A stretch of 64,000 nucleotides of DNA, taken from Litsea cubeba (taxonomy: Eukaryota; Streptophyta; Magnoliopsida; Laurales; Lauraceae). Each line of letters starts with the position of its first letter. The stretch's first letter is position 1. The stretch covers positions 3,041,111-3,105,110 of the forward strand of contig CM022951.1 of NCBI GenBank assembly GCA_012931725.1, written 5' to 3'. Shown piece by piece: positions 1-12,000 of this stretch. The position numbers were made by a program, and so were the translations under genes. The notes below the pieces were generated by a model. The model saw only the letters and a program-made list of their open reading frames with translations, ran no database searches and was not told where the DNA came from.

Positions 1-66
1 CACACTATCAGGGTACAGCATGCCATCAGTGTTGAACACAACCCGGCCAAGATATTCCAAATTAAC
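1..66 (-). CDS. ACO: Aconitase exon 6 (cut by window edge)
   Basis: 22 codons, [20 protein letters not shown] then SV, directly continuing GSGIVHQ of exon 5 after a TTTCAG acceptor. The exon runs off the window at base 1; in relatives it continues with VGTDSHTTM. Confidence 0.95.
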
Positions 67-2975
67 CTGAAATTTCATTGCAATGACTGACTTGAAATAG
101 ATTCCAATTGTAAAAATATCATCATCTTTTTCTTTTTTTTACAACATGACTGGAACCCTCAACATCATGGTTGCAACAATGGGGACGATCCAACTGTGCT
201 GATATGTGTAAATAATCTATTAAAGGTAGCAACCATCCAACTGTGTTAAAATGGGTAATCCATCTATAAAAGGTAATCTTAGTTAGATTGTACAGACAAT
301 GACAAAGCTCTTTTACCTGGTGCACTATACCAGAGCCTGGCGGAACAACAAGCATGTTCTTAAACGCATTAGATCCCCACTTAAGAAATCCAAATCTCTC
401 CTTGTTCCGCTGGAATTCAAGCTCCATATTTGCCTGAACAGCATTTTCTGATCTTGCCACATCAACCTGAACCGAGTGATCAATAACAAGATCCACTGGA
501 ACCTGCATGCAACAATTCATCAGAAAGCACATAAAAATCCAGTAATAATATCAATAATGATAACTAATAACAACCCCGACGACAAGGACGACAACGAAAA
601 TAATAATAATACAGAAAAATAAGATATGCCCTTCACTTTTAAGCATAAATTGCATACTTCGCTGGAAGTCTTCTGTTAATCCATACTAAATTCAACTAGT
701 AGCAATGAATTCATTGTTATTTGTTAAGGAACTTACATGGTCATCTATGCCAAACAGGAAGCATATACAAAAAGATTTCATTGGGTACTAAATGCATTAT
801 TCATTTGAGAATTTTTTTCATTTTTCTTTCCAGTATGCACATATTTTCCTCCCTTGCAAGGGATAACCACTTGAAGCACTAGGAACACTGGAAAATACTC
901 GAGGAAGACACGGTTGAATATTCATGTCTAAAAAAAATTTCCCTATATTCTTAGACGATCAAGATAAAAACAACAAAAAAATACGCACCAAGGGATTGAT
1001 CTTACTAGAATCACTGCCAAGCTTGTTCATAGCATCCCGCATGCAAGCAAGGTCAACCACAGCAGGCACACCAGTAAAATCCTGACCAAAAATAATAACA
1101 GTTACAGACTTGCAAAAGTAGAACAGCGAAAACTAGCCCTTGCAAAGTAAGATTGGCTTTGCAAAACGAACCTGCAATAGCACACGTGCAGGCTTGAAGG
1201 GGATCTCAACTTGCTTCGGGGAAGTGTTTTCCCAATCAATAATTTTCTCAACATCTTCCTTGGTGACTTGGAAGTTGTCACAATTACGGATTGCCGACTC
1301 GAGAAGAATCCTGATTGAGTATGGCAACTTATCTGAAATAACGAACAAGGCAGATCAATCTTGTGAAAGAAATTATGAAAAAAAAAATGCTATAATTTGG
1401 CAATAAAAAAGGAAAAAAGATAATATAGCAGAAATTGACGCAAATACAGATGACTGAGGTATGCCATTCAATGTTGGAGACCATCAGCACAAAGTTAAGG
1501 CAGTACAGATGCAAAAACAGGTCAAGGTATCAAAACAATGAGAAAAGAGGTGGGGGTGGTGGAAGAAAGACGAGGGAAAAAAACGGAGAAAACAGTTTGA
1601 AAACTCAATGCCCGAAAAACTATTTTCGTTAACTTACTTGGGAAAAGAATATAGATCCAAACTTTTATAATATAAAACCGTGATTTATACTACTAAATAT
1701 GGATTATGCCTTTAATTAACCCAGTATGATGGGATTTTTAAAAATAAACAGAGACTTCTTCGTCACATATTGACATAGTATGAAATGTCAATAATACCCC
1801 TTTCTGTGATATCAAAAAGAAGTCACGATAGTGGGACTAATTTTCAAACTTTGGGATCTGGCTGGCAAGAGAGGAGAGGGACGATGGAGTTGGTAGCTGT
1901 ATATTCATTGCAGTCATCATCTTCTGAAAGGAGCTTGAACGGATTGTTGGGTTTTTTAGTTGTTTCAAAAATTCAAAAGGTTTTTTACTTGAAAATATGT
2001 TTTGTCTTTTTGTTCTTTTGCTTTTATGTGAGAAGTGTAGGCTATTTAAGAACATGGCATCCCACATTATTAAAGTTCACTTCTTGAGAAGGCTTTAAAT
2101 GCTTTTCCCTTTCCTATACACTTTAGAACAATTGAAGCCTTTTACCATAAGCTGTATGCGCGCGCACGAGTCCGGCTCAACCTGGGGTTCTGGGTCCGGA
2201 AAATGTTTAATCGGGCCGTGCGTCCACAACGCGCATCCTGCGTGAATATCGCGCGCAGGGGGGTGCAAATCCAGCCCAACCTGGCCTGGAGAGGGACCCA
2301 TATTCTGATAAAGATATGGCCTACTTTTGCAGAAATTTCAAATTCCTTTTTCCTTCAAAAAACGTTTTATTAATTGCTTTATTAAAAAAATTTATTGCTT
2401 TTAAACGTTGATTCAAAAACACAGTTTTAATTGTTGTTAAACATTGTGGCTTAAATTATATTAATGTTGTTTAACGTTGTGATTAATCGCTGGTTTAAAT
2501 GCTCAACGACAGTAATTTGTCTTATAAAAATACATGGTCTGGGTTCAAAATTCGACACAAAAAATTACTACTCTGTTCTCTTCTTTCTTCCCTTTCTCGT
2601 GAGCATTCTGTGGTTCTTGGAGATTGATCTGAACTCGGTGTGCAACCAAGCTTGATCTTTAGTGAAGGCCATTGTATCCTATGCAAGGATGAAAATAGCG
2701 GTACCGGCGGGCGTCTACGAAGCAGGCAATACGTAGCGTAGCGGTGATACGTAGCGGCGTAGCGGTGCGATTTGAAAAAATTGCCAAAAAAATCTGAAAA
2801 AATTCCAGAAAATCCAGAAAATTGTAAAATGAAAGAATATGTGGTTCTTTTGCAAAAGTAAGAAAAGGAGGCGTAGCGGTGCCTTCATTGCATGAGTCTT
2901 GTATCGCTGTTTGGTTATAAAATAATAGCATTGATCAATTTTTTCATATGTATTTATTGTTAGAATGTAAAGAGC

Positions 2976-3021
<46 letters not shown>

Positions 3022-6000
3022 TGGAGGAAAAGTTGATCACTCAATGGAGGATCGACCAACCAATTTATAATCAATTTACCCTAATCACATGCTAGTAATC
3101 AGCAGAATTACAATCTAATTACAATCAAGAATTGAAGAATAAAGAATATCTAAAGAATATCCTAATCTCTATACATAGAAGAATATCAATGAAACAGCCT
3201 GTATAAGACTTATCCTAGACCCACACGTGGGATATTTTACATGGGTTAAAAACTGAATGGGCTGGGCCTAGGGCCTGTTAGCATAAGTCCATTATCTTCT
3301 ACACTCCCCCTCAAATTGATGTGGTAAGGCAGAAAACATCAATTTGCTAGTGAGATCATGATGACGCGTTTTGGGGAGAGCTTTTGTGAAGATATCCGCC
3401 AACTGGTTAAGAGTAGAGACATGAGGCAAAGTGATCTTCTCCGTAACAACATGCTGACGGATGAAGTGGCAATCAATCTCAATGTGCTTTGTTCTTTCAT
3501 GAAAGACCGGATTGTTTGCAATTCTAGTAGCACTGGTGTTGTCCCCATGAAGAGGTGTAGATCTACCAATGATGACACCGAATTCACAAAGAAGACGACC
3601 AGATGATTTCAGCACTCGCAGATGACATGGCCCGATATTCGGCCTCAGCAGAAGATTTAGAGACGGTGGTTTGCTTCTTGCATTTCCACGAAATTAAGGA
3701 GTCCCCAAGAAATATACACCAGCCAGTGCTAGAGCGCCGAGAATCTGGGCAACCAGCCCAGTCAGCATCCGAATAAGCTAATAAGTGCAGAGAAGCGCCC
3801 AAAGAGTAGAAGAGACCATGGTTGAGGGTGCCTTTGACATAGCAGAGTATGCGCAAGGCAGCAGCAAGGTGAGGTTTGTGAGGATTGCTCACAAACTGGC
3901 TAACCGTATGAACGGCATGAGAAATATCTGGTCGGGTCATAGTTAAGTAGAGCAAACTACCTACTATTCGCCGAAAAACAGAAGGATCATCTAGGGGCTG
4001 GCCATCATCCCTACGGATCTTGCTGTTCAACTCCATAGGAGTATCAAAAGTGTGAGCATCATCAAGTTGTGCCGAAGTGATTAAATCTTTAGCATATTTC
4101 CGCTGATGAACCCAAATGCCAGATTTGCTACGCAAGAACTCCAGCCCTAGAAAGTAGGTGAGAGGACCAAGATCCTTCATTCTGAAGTGGCGAGTGAGAT
4201 GACATTTGAGATCCATAATACCGGCACTATCATTGCCACTGATAATCATATCATCAACATAGACTAAGAAAAATGTGTAGCCTTTTGATGTCCATCGGAG
4301 GAAGAGGGAACTAACAGAGTGACTCTGGCGAAATCCAACTTGAAGGATAGCGGCCCGAAATTTATCAAACCAAGCCCTGGGAGCCCGCTTAAGTCCATAA
4401 AGAGCTTTCCTCAATTTACAAACATGGTGTGGAGGACAAGCATAACCCGGAGGTGGTTTTAAATAAACAGTTTCATGTAAGTCGCCATGAAGAAAGGCGT
4501 TTTTGACATCCATTTGCCATAGGGGCCAGTTACGGGCTGCAGCTACACAAAGAAGGGTGCGAACAGTGGTCATTTTAGCCACTGGTGCAAAGGTCTCCTC
4601 ATAGTCAATCCCATATTCCTGCTTATAACCTTGGGCAACCAATCTGGCTTTGTAGCAGTCAAGACTCCCATCAGAATGAACTTTGATGGAATAGATTCAT
4701 TTACTGCCGATTACAGAGGCGCCGACAGGGGCCGGTACCAATTCCCATGTTTTGTTTGCTTCAAGAGCAAGCAACTCCTCAGTCATAGCATCCTGCCAGT
4801 ATGCAATCTTCAAAGCTTGTGAATAAGATGTAGGTATAGGAGCACTATCCAAAGAAGTGAAAAGAGCAGGAAAGCCATATCTGTCAGGAGTAACAGAAGG
4901 ACGACTAGAGCGTCTCAGGGGTATGACACTATCAGTGGAGGAAGCATTAATACCTGAGGATGCAGTAGGTGGCACTGGGAGAAGATCAGAAGAATGAGTC
5001 CCCACAGGAGGAACCTTGTTCCGCCGGACATAGACATTGGTAATAGGTGGTGGTGGAGAAGTAGTTGCAGGAAATTGAGGCAAATAAGATACAGTAACCG
5101 GATGAGTATCCAAACGCAAAGAAAAGAAAGGAATGTGTTCCAAGAAGATCACATTACGAGATATCCGCATGCGATTCTCAGATTGGTCATAACATAGAAA
5201 TCCCTTGTGTTCAGTACTGTAACCTAGGAAGAGACATTTGGCAGCCTAATGGGACAACTTAGTGCGCTTTGTAGGTGGAAGATGGACAAAGCATAAACAA
5301 CCAAAAACACGCAAGTGAGAATATGAAGGAGTATGACCAAAGAGAGCTTCATATGGAGTAGTCTTTCCTAGAACGGAGCTAGGATGACGATTGAGGAGAT
5401 ATACAGCAGTCTGTGCAGCATCACACCAAAATTTGGGAGGAACTAAGGATTCAAGCAGGAGAGTTCGAATAGTTTCAAGAATATACCTGTTCTTCCTCTC
5501 CGCAACACCATTTTGCTGAGGAGTATGTGGGCAGGATTTTTGGTGAAGAATGCCTTTATCAGAAAGAAAGGCAGAAAAATCATGGGACATGTATTCTCCG
5601 CCGGAGTCAGACCTAAGAATTTTTATCTCCTTTTGAAATTGTGTGTGAACCATATTATAAAACTTTTGGAAAAGAGAAAAGACTTCAGATTTGAAGCGCA
5701 TGAAATAAATCCAAGTGAATCGAGAATGATCATCAATAAAGGTCACATAATATTTAAATCCTGTCCGACTTAATGTGGGTGCAATTCCCCAAACATCAGT
5801 GTGAATGATATCAAAAGATGTTAATGCACGAGAACGATGAATGGGAAATGGCAAAATATGACTCTTACTCAAACAACACGTTGCACATTTTGATTGAAGG
5901 AAAGAGGACATCATTTTATTATCAATAGTGGGTTCTAAACAACCAATTTTAAACAAGGAAAGTAAATAAGCATTATTTACATGACCAAGACGACTATGCC

Positions 6001-9000
6001 AGATAGTCCACAATTTATTGAAATTAGGAGAAGAAGAAGAAAATAGGGAATGATGTCCAATGTCCAGCAGAAAAAGTCGACCATGTTTACTCCCCGTCAC
6101 GATCACTCTCCCAGTTTGCCGCTCCTGTATGACACAACCAGTGGAAGAAAAGTTAATATGGTACCCATCATCAATAAGTTGTCCGACTGAAAGTAAATTG
6201 GCTGATAATTTTGGAACAAAATAGACATTGGAAAGATGGAGGGACTGGCCAGAGACACTAGATAAAGTAATGGTACCAATTCCAGAAATGAGTAATTGGT
6301 CTCCATTATCAGTAGTTATTTTGTATTTGCCAAGGTAAGGGTGAGAGGCTGTAAAGCTATGTTCCACAGAAGTCATGTGGTTTGATGCTCCTGAATCTAG
6401 AAACCAGGTAGATGGGGTAATGGAGGAAGACCTATAGATTGAAGAATGAAAAGCAGGAAATGCTAGAGGAGACTGAGTTTGATACCGACCACCATTAAAA
6501 CCCATGGATGCATATGCGGAAGTCACCGTGTTCTGAATCAGTTCTTGAATCTGGGCTGAAGTCATGGATACAGCCCCGGAAGAAGCGCTTCCTGTGTCAA
6601 GCAGAGATGCTTGAACTTGGAATGCAACCGGTCGGAGCCCGGTGGAAGGATTTTGCTTCTGCTGGGGTCCATTCTTTCGCTGTAAGCTGCGACAATCATC
6701 AATAAGATGACCAGAGCGTTTGCAATATCTGCACACCAATTTCTTTCGACAATTCTTGGCCAGATGACCGAAGCCTTTACACTCATAGCATTGAGTAGGC
6801 TTCTGATTGGGGGCTGCCAGAAGGGCAGACTCAGTCTGAAGAGAAGCTAGGGAGGCCTGTGGTTCTTCAAGAATGGTACGCTGAGAGTTTAGGCGAAGTT
6901 CTTCGCGAAGAACTTCTTGGAAGCATGTGTCCAGGTTTGCTGTTACTTCTCGATTCATGAGAGCCGACTGAACAGATTCGAATTCAGGTCTGAGATTCAT
7001 AAGGAACTGGCTGATGTGGGTTTCCTCTTGTAATTTAAGAGCCTCAGACAGAAACCCAGCAAAAACAGTTTGAACAATCATAGCATCCCTCTCAGTCCAT
7101 AAGGTGAGAAATCCATTGAAGTACGCTTGCACAGATTTATCACCTTGACTGAATTTTGCAATTTCACTATCTAGTTGAAATTTGCGAGCTTTATTTGTTT
7201 GATGATAAACATTCTTAAGATGACTCCACATATCAGATGCGGCAGTATATGCTTGAAGAGCAATGGCAAGAGAAGTGTCAATGGAGTTAAGAATCCAAGT
7301 GATGACCTTAGCATTTTCTTTTGACCAGGTGGGTAATGCTTTTGTGTCAGTAGTGTTGGCAGTAGGTTTAGTTATCGATCCATCAAGATAACCAAACAGT
7401 CCTTGGCCTGCTACAAAATTCTTTAGATGAAAGGACCAGGCCATATAATTATTCCCATTAAATTTAACGGGAATAATATCGTATTTTTCCATTGATAACA
7501 ATTTCAGCAGGAAGAAGAAGAAGAACCAGCAGAGATGCAAGTAACACAGCAGCAGAGAAGAACTAATCACAATGTAGAGAAATGTAATCTGCTATGATTC
7601 CACTAACCAAGTAATATAGGAGCAACAAGTAAATCGCAGCAGCAACTATTGAAGACACAATGAAAAAATAGCAGGAACTACACACAGGTGCAAGATCAGG
7701 CTTCCAAATAACCCCCAGAGCTCAGATAGCACGTCAATAATAGTGGATGAAACTTCCAATCGCAACTAGCACAAAATCCCAAAAAAAAATCAAGCCAAAA
7801 GAGTCCAGACGAACATGATTTTCTTGGCTGGATTCCTTCGTGGGGTCCACAGAGAGATTTGATTGAAAATCAGATGAGATGCTAGAAACAAGGATCAAAA
7901 TCCCTTTCCAACAGTGAAGGTCGCAGCAAAATCCAGTCAGAATCCGGGATTTTGTGCGGCTGAGATGGAAACTATTTCAAAAAACCAAATAGGCGACCTT
8001 CACTGTTGGAAAGGGATCACAGGTGGGTCACTCTGATCTCCAAAAAGATAAGGAGATATAGGCGACCAAGACTGGAGAGAGAGTTGAGGATTTTGTGATG
8101 ATCACAGGTGGGTCACTCTGATCACGATGATGAAACAGTATGTTCCTCCAACATTCTGCTTCCAAAAAGCACAGATCCTTGATCTGTGTTTGATTTGATG
8201 AAGTATATGAGATCTCCAAATCCTAGTGCTCTGATACCATGTTAGAATGTAAAGAGCAAAAATGAGAGAGAGAGATAGAAGTTTGGAGGAAAAGTTGATC
8301 ACTCAATGGAGGATCGACCAACCAATTTATAATCAATTTACCCTAATCACATGCTAGTAATCAGCAGAATTACAATCTAATTACAATCAAGAATTGAAGA
8401 ATAAAGAATATCTAAAGAATATCCTAATCTCTATATATAGAAGAATATCAATGAAACAGCCTGTATAAGACTTATCCTAGACCCACACGTGGGATATTTT
8501 ACATGGGTTAAAAACTGAATGGGCTGGGCCTAGGGCCTGTTAGCATAAGTCCATTATCTTCTACATTTATATTGGTCGGCTATTCTAAGTTAAAAACTAA
8601 TAAAATGTTTGTAAAAAGAAATGTAATTAAAATATCATCAGTATCATGCTTAGAATATAACATTTCATAGTTGTATCGTGAAATGCACACACACACATAT
8701 GGAGATAATTTTTCTATTAAAGTTAAATTTGATTAGAGCCCTATCTTCTACTAGTGTAAAATTTGGTTGTGGCACTATTTCCTATTATAAAGAGCTTTGG
8801 TAAGGCCCTATTTACTATTAGAGTGAGATTTGGTTGGAACCTATCTTCAATTAGTTCGAAATTTGGCTGTGCTTTTTTATTTTTGAAAGTTGGCTATGGC
8901 CCTATTTCCAATTAGAGTGAATTTTGACGAAGGCATTAATTTCAATTAAGTAATATTTGGCTAAGGTATGACTTTTTTATTTTAAATTTGGGCCTCATAA

Positions 9001-12000
9001 TGGAGCCCACCCGTGAAAAATAAAAGACAACAAGTTCTTTGGCTTTTCTTCCTTTGGATGAGACCATTTAATTTTTTGAATGGTTTTTTTAATGATTTTT
9101 TTAAGTAGATTTATAAAAAAAAATTTGGATGATTTTTTTAATGATTTTTAATGATTGTTTTTTTAATGGTTTTTGAGTTTTTTTTTAATGGGCTTTTTTA
9201 ATGGATAGGCCCATATCCTTTTTTTAAGTGAAATTTGGCTATGGCTTTATTTCTGTTAGAGTGAAGTTTGGATAGGCCCCATATCTACTTGAGTGAAATT
9301 TGGCAAAGGACATTTAACCAATTGTGTATATATTTAATTTAGGTGGGTCATGAATCTCAATTTAGCCTTGGGACATTTGATTAATGGTCCTTTTTTTTAA
9401 TATAGGTGGGCCCCACTGTTGGGGCCATGAATCTCACATTAAGCCCTAAGGGAGGGGCCCTTTCGAAGAAGGGCACGTGCTGGCCCTTTTCGCCATGCGT
9501 ACAGAACATGATAAAAAAGGGCATGTGCTGGCCCTTTTCTCCAGAAGCATCGAGAAAAAAAAACAAAAAGGAGAAAGGAGGGAAAGGAAAAGAGGGAAAA
9601 GGACAAAGGAGGAGAAGGAGAGAAGAAGAAGAAGAACGATGGAGATGGAGGAGGAGGAAGAAGAAGAACGCTGCGCCGCTGCGGCGACGCTGATGCTGCC
9701 TCCACCATCAGGTATGTCTCACTCCTATGCAACTCATTTTTTCTTTTTTTTCTTTTTTCCTTTCTTCCTCTGTATCTTTTTTTTTCTTTTTTATGTTGTT
9801 TGTTCAATGGTGATACAGTGGGGCAAACGAGAAGAGAAGGGGGTGTTTTTTAACCCATACCGCAATGTAGCGGCCGCTACGGCAATGTATCGGTCGTAGC
9901 GGCCGCTACGGACCGATACGGGTGCGATACCCGATATTTCCAATGTAGCGTGGCAGCCACTGCCGCCACGGCCGATATATCGGCCGCTACATAGATATTT
10001 TCATCCATGATCCTAGGGGCAGTTCCTGCAGAGATCCTGTTCGCATCTGGGTTTATCCCGGAAGGGCGGAATTCATCCTAAAGAAAGCGTCGCCAGACGT
10101 GCCTCGGCCACGAGCTTCTGCCGCTGATTTCCATCGATTCCCAGACATACAACTTTCTTTACAAAACTGCAGATCGGTACTTCTGTTTCATTTTTACTTG
10201 TACTTCAATTATGTAGCCTATATTTCCAACACAGATGGACTTTTAGGGGTTGTCAGATTCATTTTTGACACAATAGTCTTCGTCGCAGTCATAGGAACTG
10301 CAAGTGCCTTAGAGGGAAAGGAGTAGGGCTTAGAGGTCGCACTATCGTGCCCCCTCAACCCGCAATCACTCATCTTCCCACAACGTTTGTAGTGAGTGTT
10401 GCACAAAGAGCCAACGACAAAAGAGAGAAACCCGCAATCACTCACCTTCCCACAATGTCTGTAGCGAGCGTTGTTGCACAAAATGCCAACGAAAATAGAA
10501 AGAAAGAAAAGTAGCCCAACAAACAGTCAATCAGTTGGTCATTGCAGCATTTTCCTCTCTCCTTGCATCCTATGTTACCTCATTATTGAAATCCCATTAT
10601 ACAGACCCAGCATCAAAATCAAACACCAAATAAAACCAGTATTAAATCAGGGTCTGTGGGATATTTCTTGGTAAAAATCCTTACAAAATATTTGCCCATG
10701 GCTTATCAATGTCTAGGAAATATTTCATACAAATACATATGTTGTGTGACTCATTACTGCAGGCTCTCCAATGGATGATGAGAATCTAAGTAGAGAGCAC
10801 AATTAAGCCCTTTTTTGGCTATAGGTAAGTCCAAACATTAAAGAAGAATCAATCAAAAATAGAAGGAACCAACAAACTAGATAGCCCAAAATATATGATG
10901 AACATTAAGTTCTTGTTCAAACAGCCAATCATTTTCGTCTAAATTGGAAGAAGAATTATTTGAACAATAGATTTGTCAAATTATCAGTTCCATTTTTAAT
11001 TTGTATCAGTCTCCATTACTAAGATATCCCAAATCCCGATTCCCAAATACATACCGATCCTTGGATCATTCAGAGCAGGTAAGCTGAAGTACTTTCCAAA
11101 TTCACCACCACCTGGCTTCTTTAAACTGGTCAAGATGCCCTTGAAAGCATTATCTGATGCTGGAAACATACACCAAAGACCAAAGAAGCAAGTAACTAAC
11201 AAAGTCAACAAAATAACAAAATTAAAGTTGCCATATGCATAATGTAAATTCGTAGATCCAAAACCAAAACACTTCCCCTTTAAAGATTCTCAGTCACTAA
11301 ATTTAGTATGTCCATTGAAACCAGTTTGTCTTGATTGTTGGAGAATCAGATTTTTGTCAAATCTGATTTGGAATTTAGTAAATATGTGGTCTCAAACGCC
11401 AAAACCTTGGTGAATGGAAACCACCACAAAGCCAAAACCACAATTGTATGTCAATATTTCTTCCTATTCTCACCTTCTCCTGGAATTTAGTAAATATGTG
11501 GTCTCAAACGCCAAAACCTTGGTGCATGGAAACCACAATCGTATGTCAATATATCATTCTATTCACACGCTCTCCTGATAACGACATGGGCAATCCAAGA
11601 CTCAGCCTTTGATAGACAGTCGTTTTGGACCTTTTCGCTATAGATGATTTTGGACTATCCATTTTGATTACCATTGAATGGATTGCTAACTAGTCATATC
11701 AAAGCGAGTCGAAAAGGACATTGGCAAACTAAAGACGGGAGCAAACAGAACTATATCAACTGAATTAATTCCCATTATACTCAATCTAGGCTGCCATCCT
11801 CTTCGCCTATGTTTTAACCATCCACTCAAAGTGAACTTGAAAAACATGGGCAATGAGAAAGTGAGATCACATGTTATTCCAGATGAAAGAAACATTTTTT
11901 TCACTATAATATGTTAGTGAGATCACATGTTATTCCAGATGAAAGAAACATTTTTTTCACTATAATATGTGAAGACTAACATTTTTTATCATCAAGCCAA

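Larger units (their letters stand above)
2958..8565 (-). mobile_element. Ty1/Copia LTR retrotransposon, young, full length
   Basis: Complete element of 5608 bp in the same orientation as the aconitase gene. The LTRs (2958-3303 and 8240-8565) end TG...CA and are flanked by a perfect 5-bp duplication TTTAT (2953-2957, 8566-8570). A primer-binding site TGGTATCAGAGC complementary to initiator Met tRNA abuts the 5' LTR, and a G-rich polypurine tract abuts the 3' LTR. The domain order gag, protease, integrase, RT, RNase H is that of Copia. The LTRs differ at only two single bases plus the length of a GA tract, so insertion was recent. Confidence 0.97.
2684..10009. mobile_element. hAT-like non-autonomous element, split by Copia
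   Basis: Inverted termini CA(A/T)GGATGAAAATA (2684-2697 and the complement at 9996-10009) are flanked by near-identical 8-bp direct repeats ATCCTATG (2676-2683) and ATCCTAGG (10010-10017). An 8-bp duplication and CA-type ends fit the hAT superfamily. Without the Copia insertion it is about 1.7 kb. Both ends are packed with short subterminal repeats of GTAGCGGC/CGATA type (2695-2790, 9865-9990), the kind of sites hAT transposases bind. I see no transposase coding. The internal sequence (GAGTC-TGTATCGCTGTT block, CCAGAA run) resembles the element at 44993-46056, so the two look like diverged relatives. Confidence 0.72.
1333..11054 (-). other. ACO: Aconitase intron 2 (9.7 kb, transposon-filled)
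   Basis: The acceptor CAG lies at 1333-1335 and the donor GTATGT at 11049-11054. Outside the nested element at 2676-10017 the intron holds AT-rich sequence (1333-2150), a short GC-rich CpG island-like patch (2155-2300), AT-rich sequence (2320-2675) and a 72-bp tandem duplication near 10359-10505. The sequence flanking the insertion on both sides (2540-2675 and 10018-10140) is less AT-rich and could be an older element, which I could not identify. Confidence 0.85.

Noticed and set aside
2155..2300. CpG island or promoter in intron 2
   Set aside because: The GC-rich patch is only ~145 bp with alternating CG runs and no associated transcript-like ORF.
3358..5773. Plus-strand ORFs opposite the Copia polyprotein
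   Set aside because: They are antisense to well-defined integrase, RT and RNase H coding.
9406..9899. Overlapping Lys/Glu/Arg-rich frames on both strands
   Set aside because: They arise from GA- and T-rich runs inside the hAT-like element; no conserved motif.
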